The position numbers and the translations under genes were made by a program. From contig NZ_LIWB01000012.1 of assembly GCF_001905725.1 (NCBI RefSeq), positions 62,001 through 126,000 of the forward strand: DNA of 64,000 bases, read 5' to 3'. The notes under the pieces are model-generated. The model was given only the letters and a program-made list of their open reading frames with translations. It had not been told where the DNA came from and searched no databases. Source of the DNA: Streptomyces sp. CB02400 (GTDB taxonomy: Bacteria > Actinomycetota > Actinomycetes > Streptomycetales > Streptomycetaceae). Positions 17,727 through 27,900 of the stretch are shown piece by piece (position 1 is the first letter of the stretch; each line of letters begins with the position of its first letter).

Positions 17727-18517
17727 ACGTCCCGTCCCTCGCCGGACTCCCCGCCGGACTTCCGGCCGACCGGATACTGAAGACCCTGCGCACCCACCGG
17801 CAGGGTCCTCTCCTCACCGTCGAACTGAACGTCCCCGAGCAGGGCAACGCCGTCACCGACGCCATGCTGGACGACCTCCTCACCGTCCTCGACGACCAGG
17901 ACCCGGAGGTACGGGTCCTGGTGCTGGCCGCCGCCGGTGACGACTTCTGCCTCGGCGGCGACCGCGGCGAGTTCGCCGAGCACCTCGCCCTCGACCCCAC
18001 CGGCGGCGGCATCCGGGCCTCCGGGACCCGGGCCCGGCGCGTGTGCGAGGCGCTCACCGCCAACCCCGCCGTCACCATCGCCCGGGTCCAGGGCAGAGCC
18101 ATCGGCGCCGGACTCGCCCTCGCCCTCGCCTGCGACCTGCGCGTCGGCGCCGACACGGCGACCTTCCGCCTGCCCGAACTCGCCCTCGGTCTGCCCACCG
18201 CCTGGGGCGGGCTGCTTCCCCGCCTCATCAGCGAGGCGGGGGCCGCCCGCGTCCGCGACATCATCCTCACCGGGCGCGTCTTCGACGCCCACGAGGCCCA
18301 CTCCCTGTCGATCCTGCAGAAGGTCGTGCCCGGGGACGCCCTGGACGCGGCCGTCACGGCCTGGGCCAAACCCGTCCTGCGGCGGCCGGCCCCCGCCCTG
18401 CGGGTCACCAAGGCCCTGCTGAACTCGCTCACCGCGTCCACCCGCCTCGCCGACGCCTCGGTCCTCGATCCCGAACTGATGGCGGCGGTCCTCACCCAGC
18501 AGCACCGGCCCGGCTGA
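17723..18517 (+). CDS. Enoyl-CoA hydratase/isomerase family protein
   Basis: 264-aa crotonase-fold protein. Oxyanion-hole segments DDFCLGGDRGEF and GRAIGAGLALALACDLRVG are present. The LPELALGLPTAWGG segment supplies a glutamate at one of the usual catalytic positions; the second glutamate position is less clear, so isomerase or hydrolase chemistry is also possible. Translationally coupled to the P450 cvnF (ATGA overlap), which suggests P450 oxidation and CoA-ester chemistry in one pathway. Last gene of the conservon operon. Confidence 0.85.
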   Translation: MNVPSLAGLPAGLPADRILKTLRTHRQGPLLTVELNVPEQGNAVTDAMLDDLLTVLDDQDPEVRVLVLAAAGDDFCLGGDRGEFAEHLALDPTGGGIRASGTRARRVCEALTANPAVTIARVQGRAIGAGLALALACDLRVGADTATFRLPELALGLPTAWGGLLPRLISEAGAARVRDIILTGRVFDAHEAHSLSILQKVVPGDALDAAVTAWAKPVLRRPAPALRVTKALLNSLTASTRLADASVLDPELMAAVLTQQHRPG

Positions 18518-18562
18518 CCGCGGGCGTGCCGCCCGGTGGGCGGACGCGGCGATCCGCGCCGG

Positions 18563-19147
18563 TCAGGTGGACGTCTGTCCGTCGAGCGTCTCGCGCAGGA
18601 TGTCGGCGTGCCCCGCGTGCTGCGCGGTCTCGGAGATGAGGTGCGCCAGCACCCCGCGCACACTGCGCACCGCTCCCGGCTCGTACCAGGGGGCCTCGGG
18701 CAGCGGGTGGGCCGCCGACAGGTCGGGCACGGAGGCGATGATCTCCTCGGTGCGGGCGGCGACCTTCGCGTAGCGCGCGAGGACGCCGTCCAGGGTGTCG
18801 CCGGGCAGCATCCGGAAGTCGTTCCGGTGGTCGATCGCCCACTGCGGGACCTCGCGGGCGGTGCCGGCCGCGAGGTCGGCCCAGGTGACGCCGTCGGGCA
18901 GGTCGTGGCGCATCGCGGACGGTCCCTCGGTCGCGAAGGCCATCCACGCCTCCTCGACGGCCGCTACGTGCTTGATCAGCCCGCCCAGGCACAGGGCGCT
19001 GACCGTCGGGCGCGTACCGGCCTGTTCGTCGCTCAGTCCGCGCGCCGTGGCGGTCAGGGACGCCCGCGCGGTCGCGAGCGTGGCGAGCAGATCGGCCCGC
19101 TCGGCGTCGAGAGCGGGCGGCCGGGGCGTGGCGGTGGTGGTGGTCAC
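18563..19147 (-). CDS. DinB-superfamily protein (DUF664/mycothiol-transferase-like)
   Basis: About 194 aa, four-helix DinB fold. Metal-ligand-type histidines are in LIKHVAAVEEAWM and LIHLISETAQHAGHADILRE-type positions (the actual second segment is AHLISETAQHAGHADILRE). Family members include mycothiol- or bacillithiol-dependent transferases. GTG 19147 is preferred because AAGGA lies upstream; GTG 19186 would add 13 residues but has no SD. Divergent from the WYL regulator at 19249, so that regulator may control it. Confidence 0.8.
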   Translation of the reverse strand: MTTTTATPRPPALDAERADLLATLATARASLTATARGLSDEQAGTRPTVSALCLGGLIKHVAAVEEAWMAFATEGPSAMRHDLPDGVTWADLAAGTAREVPQWAIDHRNDFRMLPGDTLDGVLARYAKVAARTEEIIASVPDLSAAHPLPEAPWYEPGAVRSVRGVLAHLISETAQHAGHADILRETLDGQTST

Positions 19148-19248
19148 GGTGATCGGGTCCTTCTGGTCGTCGTCGTGGTCGGACACAGGAGAACCGTCGC
19201 AGGGGAAGCGGTCAGGTCGTGTCCTCTTCCCGGGGCAGGATCGGCACC

Positions 19249-20214
19249 ATGCCGAAAACCTCAGCCCGACTGCTGTCCCTGCTCTCCCTGCTCCAGGCCC
19301 GCCGCGACTGGCCGGGGGCGCTGCTGGCCGAGCGGCTGGGAGTGAGCCCGCGGACCGTACGCCGTGACGTCGACCGGCTGCGCGAACTCGGCTATCCCGT
19401 CGCGGCCTTCAAGGGACCCGACGGGGGGTACCGGCTGGACGCCGGCACCCGGCTGCCGCCGCTGCTGTTCGACGACGAGCAGGCCGTCGCCCTCGCCGTC
19501 GCGCTGCGGACCGCCGCCACCACGGGCGCGGCGATCCGGGAGGACGCGGCCCGCGCCCTGGCCACCGTCCGGCAGGTCATGCCCGCGCGGCTGCGCCACC
19601 GCGTCGACACCCTCCGGGTGACCACCGTGGAGCCCGGGGCCCGTCCGCACCCACCCGTCGACGGCGCGCTGCTCATGACGCTGAGCGCCGCCGTCCACGC
19701 CGGCGAAGTGCTGCGCTTCGACTACGCTCCCGCCTCCCCGCCGCGCCGGGTGGAGCCGCACCATCTCGTCAGCCGGGGCGGACGCTGGTACCTCGTAGCC
19801 TTCGACCTCGACCGCGCCGACTGGCGCGTCTTCCGCGCCGACCGGATCACCCCGCGCAGCCCGACGGGGCCCCGCTTCACACCGCGCGAGGTGCCCGGAG
19901 GCGACGTGGCCGCGTTCGTCACCGGCAGGTTCCGCGGAGCGGACGGCTCCGGCGAGTGGCCCTGCCGCGGCGAGGTGATCCTGGACCTGCCCGCCGCCAC
20001 CGTCTCCCGCCACGCCCATGACGCCGTCGTCGAGGAACTCGGCCCCGACCGCTGCCGGCTCGTCCTGGGCTCCTGGTCGTGGACCGCCCTGGCCGCCGGC
20101 GTCGGACGGTTCGACGCCGCCGTCGAGGTCGTCGGCCCGCAGGAACTCAAGGACGCCTTCGCGCTCCTGGCACACCGTTACGCCCGCGCGGCGGCCGGTA
20201 CGCCCGGCGCCTGA
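19249..20214 (+). CDS. HTH/WYL-domain transcriptional regulator (YafY/DeoR-like)
   Basis: 321 aa. The N-terminal winged helix has LLSLLQARRDWPGALLAERL and VSPRTVRRDVDRLRELGYPV (residues about 8-60). A WYL domain follows (about 145-230), containing RRVEPHHLVSRGGRWYLVAF. A C-terminal WCX extension ends the protein. WYL domains sense ligands, often nucleotides or cell-damage signals. ATG 19249 with AGGATC upstream is preferred over the open frame to 19219. Divergent from the DinB gene with about 100 bp between. Confidence 0.9.
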   Translation: MPKTSARLLSLLSLLQARRDWPGALLAERLGVSPRTVRRDVDRLRELGYPVAAFKGPDGGYRLDAGTRLPPLLFDDEQAVALAVALRTAATTGAAIREDAARALATVRQVMPARLRHRVDTLRVTTVEPGARPHPPVDGALLMTLSAAVHAGEVLRFDYAPASPPRRVEPHHLVSRGGRWYLVAFDLDRADWRVFRADRITPRSPTGPRFTPREVPGGDVAAFVTGRFRGADGSGEWPCRGEVILDLPAATVSRHAHDAVVEELGPDRCRLVLGSWSWTALAAGVGRFDAAVEVVGPQELKDAFALLAHRYARAAAGTPGA

Positions 20215-20272
20215 CCCGGGGTCTCAGAAAAGCCGTTGCGCCCCGGGCCCGGGCACCGGATTCTTGTGCCTC

Positions 20273-21217
20273 ATGCCCTACGCACAGCGTCCCGCGGCGC
20301 TCACCGACGCGCCCGCCATCACCGAACTGCTCAACAAGGTCGACGAGATCGAGATCGGCCGGCCCGAGACCGACCTGCACATCGTCGAGGCCGAACTCAA
20401 GCATCCCGGTACCGATCTGGAGCGGGACTCCTGGCTCGCCTGGGACGGGGACCGCCTGGTGGCGTACGGGCTGCTGTGGGACGAGTCCGGCGGCGAACGC
20501 GTCGACATCGACCAGTACGTCCTGCCCGAGCACCAGGGGGCCGCCGCCCGGATGCTGGAGGCGATGGAGGCCAGGGCGCTGGAGAAGGCCCGGGAGAACG
20601 GGGCGGAACGGGCGGTGGTGCACCTGCGCCTCAATGTGGCGCCCACCCTCGACACCGGACTGCTCCGGGCGCGCGACTGGCGGGTCGTACGCCGGTACCA
20701 CGTACTGCGCCGCCCCCTGGACCCCGCGCGGGACACGTTCCCCGAGGTGCCCGCCGGCGTCCGGGTGCGGGACTGCGCCGCCGAGGCGGACCGGTCGCGC
20801 GTCCACGAGCTGTACCAGGCGTCCTTCGCCCACCACTTCGACTTCCAGCCGCGCAGCTACGAGACGTGGCTGCACGACATCGACGCCGGGGGACTGGACT
20901 GGTCCCTGGTGTGGATCGTCGGCACCGAGGAGCTGGGGGACGCCGGTTTCCTGCTCGCGCGGGACGACCGCGAGGCCATGGGGTGGATCCGCAGCCTCGG
21001 CGTACTCCCCGCGGCCCGCGGCCGCGGACTGGGCGGATTCCTGCTGCGGCACGCGTTCGCGGCCTTCGCGGCGCGCGGACGGGACACCGTCGGGCTCGGC
21101 GTGGACACCGAGAACGCCACGGGAGCACCCAGGCTGTACGACCGCCACGGCATGACGGTCCACTACGCCGTCGACACCTGGGAGGCGACGGTCGGCCGAC
21201 GCCGGCGCACCGGCTAG
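20273..21217 (+). CDS. GNAT acetyltransferase, tandem-domain
   Basis: 314 aa, two GNAT-like halves. The N-terminal half (about 1-155) is degenerate (YVLPEHQGAAARMLEAMEAR). The C-terminal half has the intact acetyl-CoA loop SLGVLPAARGRGLGGFLLRH and ENATGAPRLYDRHGM. This two-domain layout resembles mycothiol-synthase-like and other actinobacterial GNATs. ATG 20273 lacks a clear SD. The stop TAG overlaps the VKOR stop on the other strand within one CTAG. Substrate unknown. Confidence 0.85.
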   Translation: MPYAQRPAALTDAPAITELLNKVDEIEIGRPETDLHIVEAELKHPGTDLERDSWLAWDGDRLVAYGLLWDESGGERVDIDQYVLPEHQGAAARMLEAMEARALEKARENGAERAVVHLRLNVAPTLDTGLLRARDWRVVRRYHVLRRPLDPARDTFPEVPAGVRVRDCAAEADRSRVHELYQASFAHHFDFQPRSYETWLHDIDAGGLDWSLVWIVGTEELGDAGFLLARDDREAMGWIRSLGVLPAARGRGLGGFLLRHAFAAFAARGRDTVGLGVDTENATGAPRLYDRHGMTVHYAVDTWEATVGRRRRTG

Positions 21218-21825
21218 AGCAGGCTGCTCCAGTACGACCGGAAACGGGTCAGGACCAGCAGCACGACCACGCCGTACCAGCCGGCCAGCAGCAGCCAGTG
21301 GGACTCCAGGACCAGGTCCAGGGCGGCGCGACCACGCCGGGGCACGGGAATGACGCCGTGCGCGCAGTTGCGCAGGGTCACGTACCAGAACAGGGCGATG
21401 GTCACCACCCAGACGACGGCGCAGTACGGGCAGAGGCGGTCGAGTTCGTACAGCGACTGCCAGATCAGCCAGTGGACGAACCCCACCGCCGCCAGCGCCC
21501 CGCCGTTCAGCGCCAGCCACAGCGCCCGGTGCAGCCGCGCCCCCGTCAGCACGGTCACACCGAGGACGGCCACCGCGGCGAAGGCACCCAGGCCGATCAG
21601 CATGTTGGGAAAGCCCAGCAGATTCCCCTGCGGGCTCGCCATGGCGCTGCCGCAGCCCACCACCGGGCTGATGTCGCACGACGGCACGTGGTCGGGGTCC
21701 TTGAGCAGCCGCCGGTCGTCGATCGCCAGGCGCAGGGAGGCGAGCCAGCCGACGACCCCGGCCAGCGTCATCAGCCATCCGACGCGCCTCCCCGGCGCCT
21801 TCGCCGTGCCGGCCGCCCCGCTCAT
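21214..21825 (-). CDS. Vitamin K epoxide reductase (VKOR)-family membrane thiol oxidoreductase
   Basis: 203-aa membrane protein with about five hydrophobic segments. The active-site CPYC (Cys132, Cys135) and the shuttle cysteine pair in SCDISPVVGCG (Cys50, Cys58) are all present. Bacterial VKOR homologues re-oxidise DsbA-like proteins using quinone and drive disulfide formation outside the membrane. The ATG overlaps the narI stop (ATGA), making it the fifth gene of narGHJI. Both NarI and VKOR exchange electrons with the quinone pool. Whether this placement is functional or chance is not shown by sequence. Confidence 0.92.
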   Translation of the reverse strand: MSGAAGTAKAPGRRVGWLMTLAGVVGWLASLRLAIDDRRLLKDPDHVPSCDISPVVGCGSAMASPQGNLLGFPNMLIGLGAFAAVAVLGVTVLTGARLHRALWLALNGGALAAVGFVHWLIWQSLYELDRLCPYCAVVWVVTIALFWYVTLRNCAHGVIPVPRRGRAALDLVLESHWLLLAGWYGVVVLLVLTRFRSYWSSLL

Positions 21826-22544
21826 ACGGCCCGCCGTCCGCCCGACGCGGTGGCGGCGGCCGTGCGCCGCCGGTAGACCACGTACGGGCGTACGAGGTAG
21901 CCGACCGGCGCGCTCCACACATGGACGAGACGGGTGAACGGCCAGGCGGCGAAGAGCAGACAGGCGGTGAGCGCGTGGAGCTGGAACAGCAGCGGGGCCC
22001 CGGCGATCGCCCCGGGCTCGGGGGAGAGGGTGAACAGCCCCCGGAACCACACCGAGACGGTGGAGCGGTAGTCGTAACCGGCGCCGAAGACGTTGTGGGC
22101 GGCGGTGGCGGTGATGCCGAGCAGCACGGTCGCGGACAGCAGCGGGAAGAGGACCTTGTCGCTGCGGTCGGTGCGCAGCCGGATCCGGCGGCTCAGCAGC
22201 CGGCGGGCGCACAGCATGCCGAGCCCGGTGACCATGGCGACCCCGGCGACCGAACCCGCCCACACGGCGACGGTGTGGTACGTGTGCTCGTCGACGCCGG
22301 CGGCCTCGGTCCAGGAGGCCGGCACCGCGAGACCGGCGACATGCCCGCCGATCACCATGAACGCGCCGAGGTGGAACAGCGGGCTGCCCCAGCGCAGCCA
22401 CCGGTGCTCCAGGAGCTGGCTGGTGCGCGAGGTCCAGCCGAACTGGTCCTGGCGGTAGCGCCAGACGTGCCCGACGGCGAACACCGCGAGGCAGATGTAG
22501 GGGACGGCGACCCAGAGGAGCAGATCGGCTGCGGAGGTGTTCAT
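21822..22544 (-). CDS. narI: Respiratory nitrate reductase gamma subunit (cytochrome b, NarI)
   Basis: 240-aa membrane cytochrome that oxidises quinol and passes electrons through two b haems to NarH. Five hydrophobic segments are visible. Haem-ligand histidines lie in PLFHLGAFMVIGGHVAGL and LFQLHALTACLLFA followed by TRLVHVWS, as in NarI. The start ATG shares one base with the narJ stop (TGATG). Part of narGHJI-VKOR. Confidence 0.95.
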   Translation of the reverse strand: MNTSAADLLLWVAVPYICLAVFAVGHVWRYRQDQFGWTSRTSQLLEHRWLRWGSPLFHLGAFMVIGGHVAGLAVPASWTEAAGVDEHTYHTVAVWAGSVAGVAMVTGLGMLCARRLLSRRIRLRTDRSDKVLFPLLSATVLLGITATAAHNVFGAGYDYRSTVSVWFRGLFTLSPEPGAIAGAPLLFQLHALTACLLFAAWPFTRLVHVWSAPVGYLVRPYVVYRRRTAAATASGGRRAV

Positions 22545-23350
22545 CAGAGGTCTTCCTGACGGTGCGCGGCGGACGGCGGCGCGAGGGTGGGCGGAGCCTG
22601 CTCGGGCGGGACGAACGAGCCCGGCGGCGCGAACTCACCGGCTCCGTGAGCCCCGTACGGGTCGATCCCGACGTCCTCGTTCGGCGGGCCCTCGGCGGCC
22701 AGTTCGGCCACCGCCCGCAGATCGGCCTCGGTGGGCGGCGGCAACAGCGCGATCAGTGCCGCGAGGACGTGCAGGTAGGGGGAGGCCGCGTCGGTCAGGG
22801 CGCGGTGGATCAGTTCGATGCCGCGCCGGTGCTGGCGCAGCGGGGCCTCGCCCCGGCCGGGGCCGGTCAGGGCGGCGAACTCGAGGACGACCGGGAGGTG
22901 GTCGGGGAGTTCGCCGCCGTCGGTCTCCCAGCCGGCCGCGCGGTACCGCTGGGCGAGGGTGAGCAGGGCCATGCCGCGGCGGCGGGTGTCGCCGTGCAGG
23001 TAGTAGGTGAGGTAGAGGCTGCTCTTGCGGCGCAGGTCGAACATCTCGACGTAGTGCCGCTCCAGGGCGTCGGTCTCCTGCCCCGTGAACCAGGCGGTGA
23101 ACTCGGCCAGGTGCCCGGCCGCCGGCGAGGGCGGCAGCGCCCCGACGGCGGCGGTGAGCACCGGCCGGGCGGCGGCGAGACCGGCGTCGGGGTACTGCAG
23201 CAGCAGCGACATCAGCCGCAGCAGCAGCGCCCGTTGCTCCGTCTCCTCGGGGGTGAGCGGCGCGGTGCGGGAGGCTCTGTCCGGACGGCGCAGGGCGGCC
23301 CGGACCCGGGTGCGGACTATCCCGGGCACGGTGGCGGGAAGGGGGGTCAC
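22544..23350 (-). CDS. narJ: Nitrate reductase assembly chaperone NarJ
   Basis: 268 aa. Chaperone that binds NarG and controls insertion of the molybdenum cofactor and membrane docking. The TorD/NarJ-type helical core includes LLLRLMSLLLQYPDAGL, YVEMFDLRRKSSLYLTYYLH and DTRRRGMALLTL. The C-terminal about 50 residues are Pro/Gly-rich and disordered. GTG 23350 overlaps the narH stop (GTGA). Confidence 0.95.
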   Translation of the reverse strand: MTPLPATVPGIVRTRVRAALRRPDRASRTAPLTPEETEQRALLLRLMSLLLQYPDAGLAAARPVLTAAVGALPPSPAAGHLAEFTAWFTGQETDALERHYVEMFDLRRKSSLYLTYYLHGDTRRRGMALLTLAQRYRAAGWETDGGELPDHLPVVLEFAALTGPGRGEAPLRQHRRGIELIHRALTDAASPYLHVLAALIALLPPPTEADLRAVAELAAEGPPNEDVGIDPYGAHGAGEFAPPGSFVPPEQAPPTLAPPSAAHRQEDL

Positions 23351-24915
23351 GGGTGGCCTCCGGCGGGGGTGTCGGTGGTGCGGCGGCGCAGGGTGGGGAT
23401 GCCGAGCATCACGCGGCGGCCGTCGCCGGCCCCCGGCTCGTCGGCGGTCTCGACGGGGCAGCGGTTCTCCATCGCGGACAGCGCCGCCGCGTCCTCCTTG
23501 TGCGCGGCGGGGACGACGTAGCGGTCCTCGTACTTGGCGACGGCGAGCAGCCGGTGCAGGTCCTCGGCCTCCTGCCCGGTGAGGCCGACGGCCTTGACCA
23601 CGGCCTCGTCGCCCTCCTCGCCGAGGGTGCGCTCGCGCATGTACGAGCGCAGTGCGGTGAGCTTCATCAGGACACCGCCGACCACGTCGGTGTCCCCGGC
23701 GGTGAACAGCTCCGCCAGGTACTCCAGCGGGATGCGCAGCCGGGTGACGGCGGCGAACACGTGGTCGGGGTCGTCCTGGTCGCCGCCGGCCGCGTCGACG
23801 GCGTCGAGGACGGGGGAGAGCGGCGGCACGTACCAGACCATCGGCAGCGTGCGGTACTCCGGGTGCAGCGGCAGCGCCACCTTGTACTTCGACACCAGGG
23901 CGTACACCGGGGAGCGGCGGGCGGCGTCCAGCCAGTCCTCGGGGATGCCCGACTCCCGTGCGGCGGCGACGACTTCGGGGTCGAAGGGGTCCAGGAACAC
24001 GTTCCGCTGGGCGTCCAGCAGGTCCTTCTCGTCGGGCGTGGCCGCCGCCTCGCCGACCCGGTCGGCGTCGTACAGCAGCAGACCGAGGTAGCGCAGCCGG
24101 CCGACGCAGGTCTCGGAGCAGACGGTGGGCTGCCCGGCCTCGATGCGCGGGAAGCAGAACGTGCACTTCTCCGCCTTGCCGGTGGCGTGGTTGACGTACA
24201 CCTTCTTGTACGGGCACGCCGTCACGCACATCCGCCAGCCGCGGCACTTGTCCTGGTCGACCAGGACGATGCCGTCCTCGACCCGCTTGTACATCGCGCC
24301 GGACGGACAGGCCGACACACAGGCCGGGTTGAGGCAGTGCTCGCACAGCCGCGGCAGGTGGAAGAGGAAGGTCTGCTCGAACTCGAACCTGACCTTCTCG
24401 GCCCACTCGCCCGACAGGTTGGGGTCGGCGCCGGCGTTCTGGGGGGCACCGCCGAGGCCGTCCTCCCAGTTGGCGCCCCAGGTGATCTCGGTGGGCTTGC
24501 CGGTGAGGACCGAGCGGGGCCGGGCGACGGGCATGTCGGGCCCGGCGGGGGCGCTGATGAGGTTGTCGTAGTCGTAGGTGACCGGCTCGTAGTAGTCCTC
24601 CAGGGACGGCAGGTCGGGGTTGGAGAACAGCGACAGCAGCCGCTTGACCCGGCCGCCGGAGCGCAGGACCAGGCGCCCGCGCTTGTCGAGCATCCAGCCG
24701 CCCTTCCACTGCTCCTGGTCCTCGTAGCGGCGGGGGTAGCCGACACCGGGCTTGGTCTCGACGTTGTTGAACCAGGCGTACTCGACACCGGTGCGGTTGG
24801 TCCACGTCTGCTTGCAGGTGACCGAGCAGGTGTGGCACCCGATGCACTTGTCGAGGTTCATCACCATCGCGATCTGGGCCATCACTCGTCCGACAGTGGC
24901 TTCGCCACGGGGCAT
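23347..24915 (-). CDS. narH: Respiratory nitrate reductase beta subunit (NarH)
   Basis: 522-aa iron-sulfur electron-transfer subunit. Four Cys clusters are visible: CIGCHTCSVTC, CEHCLNPACVSACP, CRGWRMCVTACP and CTFCF...CSETCVG. The Trp in CRGWRMC replaces one Cys and produces the known [3Fe-4S] centre of NarH. ATG 24915 is chosen because GGAG lies 7 nt upstream inside the narG end; family members often start at the later RVMAQIAMVM segment (24882-24885), which is an alternative. The gene overlaps none of narG (1-bp gap). Confidence 0.96.
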   Translation of the reverse strand: MPRGEATVGRVMAQIAMVMNLDKCIGCHTCSVTCKQTWTNRTGVEYAWFNNVETKPGVGYPRRYEDQEQWKGGWMLDKRGRLVLRSGGRVKRLLSLFSNPDLPSLEDYYEPVTYDYDNLISAPAGPDMPVARPRSVLTGKPTEITWGANWEDGLGGAPQNAGADPNLSGEWAEKVRFEFEQTFLFHLPRLCEHCLNPACVSACPSGAMYKRVEDGIVLVDQDKCRGWRMCVTACPYKKVYVNHATGKAEKCTFCFPRIEAGQPTVCSETCVGRLRYLGLLLYDADRVGEAAATPDEKDLLDAQRNVFLDPFDPEVVAAARESGIPEDWLDAARRSPVYALVSKYKVALPLHPEYRTLPMVWYVPPLSPVLDAVDAAGGDQDDPDHVFAAVTRLRIPLEYLAELFTAGDTDVVGGVLMKLTALRSYMRERTLGEEGDEAVVKAVGLTGQEAEDLHRLLAVAKYEDRYVVPAAHKEDAAALSAMENRCPVETADEPGAGDGRRVMLGIPTLRRRTTDTPAGGHP

Positions 24916-24916
24916 G

Positions 24917-27900
24917 TCAGTACTCCACTTGCTGGCTGCGGCGACGGATGACGGTGACCTCGTCACGCTGGTTGCCGGTCGGGCCGTAGTAGTTGAAGGC
25001 GTAGGTGAACTGCGCGTAGCCGCCGGCGAGATGGGTGGGCTTGAGGAGCAGCCTTGTCAGCGAGTTGTGCATGCCGCCGCGCTTGCCGCTGATCTCCGTC
25101 TTCGGCACGTTTATGTTGCGGTCCTGGGCGTGGTACATGTACACGGTGCCCTCGGGCATCCGATGGGTGACCACGGCCCGGCAGGCGACGACACCGTTGC
25201 GGTTGTACGCCTCGATCCACTCGTTGTCCTTGACGCCGATCTTCTCGGCGTCCGCCGGCGACATCCAGATGACCGGGCCGCCGCGGGACAGGTCGAGCAT
25301 GTACTTGTTGTCCTGGTAGTTGGAGTGGATGGACCACTTCGAGTGCGGGGTCAGGTAGCGGACCGTGACCTCGGCCCGCCCGTCCTCGTGCAGCCGCTCG
25401 TCGCCGTACGCCTGCCGCGCGTTCAACGGCGGCCGGAAAACGGGCAGTTGCTCGCCGAGTTCGGTCATCCAGTCGTGCTGGACGAAGAAGTGCTGGCGGC
25501 CGGTGAGGGTGTGCCAGGGCTTCTTGTGCTCGGTGTTGATGACGAACGGGGAGTAGCGGCGCCCGCCGGTCTCCGAACCCGACCACTCGTAGGAGGTCAT
25601 CACCGAGCGCGGCTGGGTGCGGGTGTCGGCGAAGGTGATCCGCTCCGCTTCGCGTTCGGCGGCGAGTTCCACCAGGCCCTCGCTGCCGGTCTGCCGCTCC
25701 AGCTCGCGGAAGCCCTCGGTGGCCAGCCGGCCGTTGGTGGTGCCGGACAGGGCCAGGATCGCCTCGCACATGTCGGAGGCGGTGGCCAGCGACGGCCGGC
25801 CGGCGGCCACACCGTCGCGGACGGTCCCGCAACGGTGGCGCAGGTCCTCGATCTCCCGGTCGGGGTGGACGGTGACGCCCTTGGTGGTGGTGCCCAGGGT
25901 GTCAAGCAGCGGACCGATGGCGCGCATCTTCTGCGCGACGGCCGCGTAGTCCCGCTCGACGACCACCAGCTTGGGCATGGTGCGTCCGGGAACCGGCTCG
26001 CACTCGCCGGCCCTCCAGTCCCGCACCACCCCGCCGGGCTGGGCGAGTTCGTCGGGGGTGTCGTGAGCCAGCGGCACCGCCAGGACGTCGGTGCGCGTCC
26101 CCAGGTGCCCGGCGGCCAGCTCGCTGAACCGGTCGGCGATGGTGAGGAAGGTGTCGTAGTCGGTACGGGCCTGCCAGGGCGGGGCGATGGCCGGGGTGAA
26201 GGCGTGCACGAAGGGGTGCATGTCCGTGCTGGACAGGTCGTCCTTCTCGTACCACGTCGCGGCCGGCAGGACGACGTCGGAGAGCAGACCGGTGGAGGTC
26301 ATCCGGAAGTCCATGGTGACCAGCAGGTCGAGCTTGCCCTCGGGCGCCTCGTCCCGCCAGACCACCTCCCGCGGGCGCCCCTCCGACGGGGTCTCCGCGG
26401 AGCGGACGTCCGCGTCCGTGCCCAGCAGATGGCGCAGGAAGTACTCGTTGCCCTTGCCGGAGGAACCCAGCAGGTTCGCCCGCCACACGGTCAGCACGCG
26501 CGGGAAGTTGGCCGGGTCGTCGGGGTCCTCGACGGCGAACCGCAGCCGCCCCGACTTCAGCTCGTCCACGATGTGCTCGGCGACCGGACGCCCCCGCTGG
26601 GCCGCCTCGTCCGCCAGGTCCAGGGGGTTGCGGTCGAAGCCGGGGTGACCGGGCGTCCAGCCCAGCCGCACGGCCTGCGCCAGGCAGTCGGCGAACGTCC
26701 TGCCGGCGAGCTTCCCCTCCCCCACGGGGGAGGCCAGCTCGTCCGTCCCGAACGCCTCGTACCGCCACTGGTCGGAGTTCATGTACCAGTAGGAGGTGCC
26801 GGTCATGTGCCGGGTCGGCCGCTGCCAGTCGAAGGCGAACGCCAGGTGCTGGAAACCGGTGAGCGGACGCACCTTCTCCTGGCCGACGTAGTGCGCCCAG
26901 CCACCGCCGTTGACACCCTGGCAGCCGGTCATGGTGGTCAGCGCCAGGAACGCCCGGTAGATGGTGTCGGAGTGGAACCAGTGATTGGTGCCGGCCCCCA
27001 GCGCGATCATGGAACGGCCGCCTGTGCGCTCGGCGTTGCGGGCGAACTCCCGCGCGATCCGGGCCGCCTGCTCCGCCGGCACGGACGTGATCGTCTCCTG
27101 CCAGGCCGGGGTGTGCGGCTCGCCGGCGTCGTCGTACGAGGACGGCCAGCGGCCCGGCAGACCCGCCCGCTCCACCCCGTACTGGGCCAGCATCAGATCG
27201 AAGACGGTGGTGACCCGGCGCCCGCCGACGGTGCGGACCGGCACCCCGCGGACCATGGTCGTACCGCCCTCGGTGGCGCCCTCGTCGAAGCGGGGCAGCG
27301 TGACCTCGGCCGTCTCCACGGTCCGCTCCAGCAGGGACAGTTCGGGCGTCACCTCGCCGAGGTCGAGGTTCCAGCGGCCCTGCTCGCCCTTGGCCCAGCG
27401 GAAGCCGAGCGAGCCGTTCGGCACGACCGGCTCACCCGTGGCCGCGTCGATCAGGACGGTCTTGGCGCCGGCGTTCTCCTCCTCGTGGCCGAGGTCGGCC
27501 GCGGTCAGGAACCCGTCCGGGACGAGACCGCCGTCCGCGTGCTCGCGCAGGGTGATCAGGAACGGCGCGTCGGTGAACTTGCGCAGGTAGTCCTGGAAGT
27601 AGGGCACCTCGCGGTCGACGAGGAACTCCTTCAGGATGACGTGGCCCATGGCCATCGCCAGCGCGCCGTCGGTGCCCGGGTGCGGGGACATCCACTCGTC
27701 GGCGTGCTTGACGTTGTCGGCGTAGTCGGGGCTGACGGCGACGACCTTGGTGCCGTTGTAGCGGGACTCGGTGAGGAAGTGCGCGTCGGGCGTGCGGGTG
27801 ACCGGGATGTTGGAACCCCACATGATGAGGTAACCGGCGTTCCACCAGTCCGCCGCCTCCGGCACGTCCGTCTGGTCGCCGAAGACCTGCGGGGAGGCGA

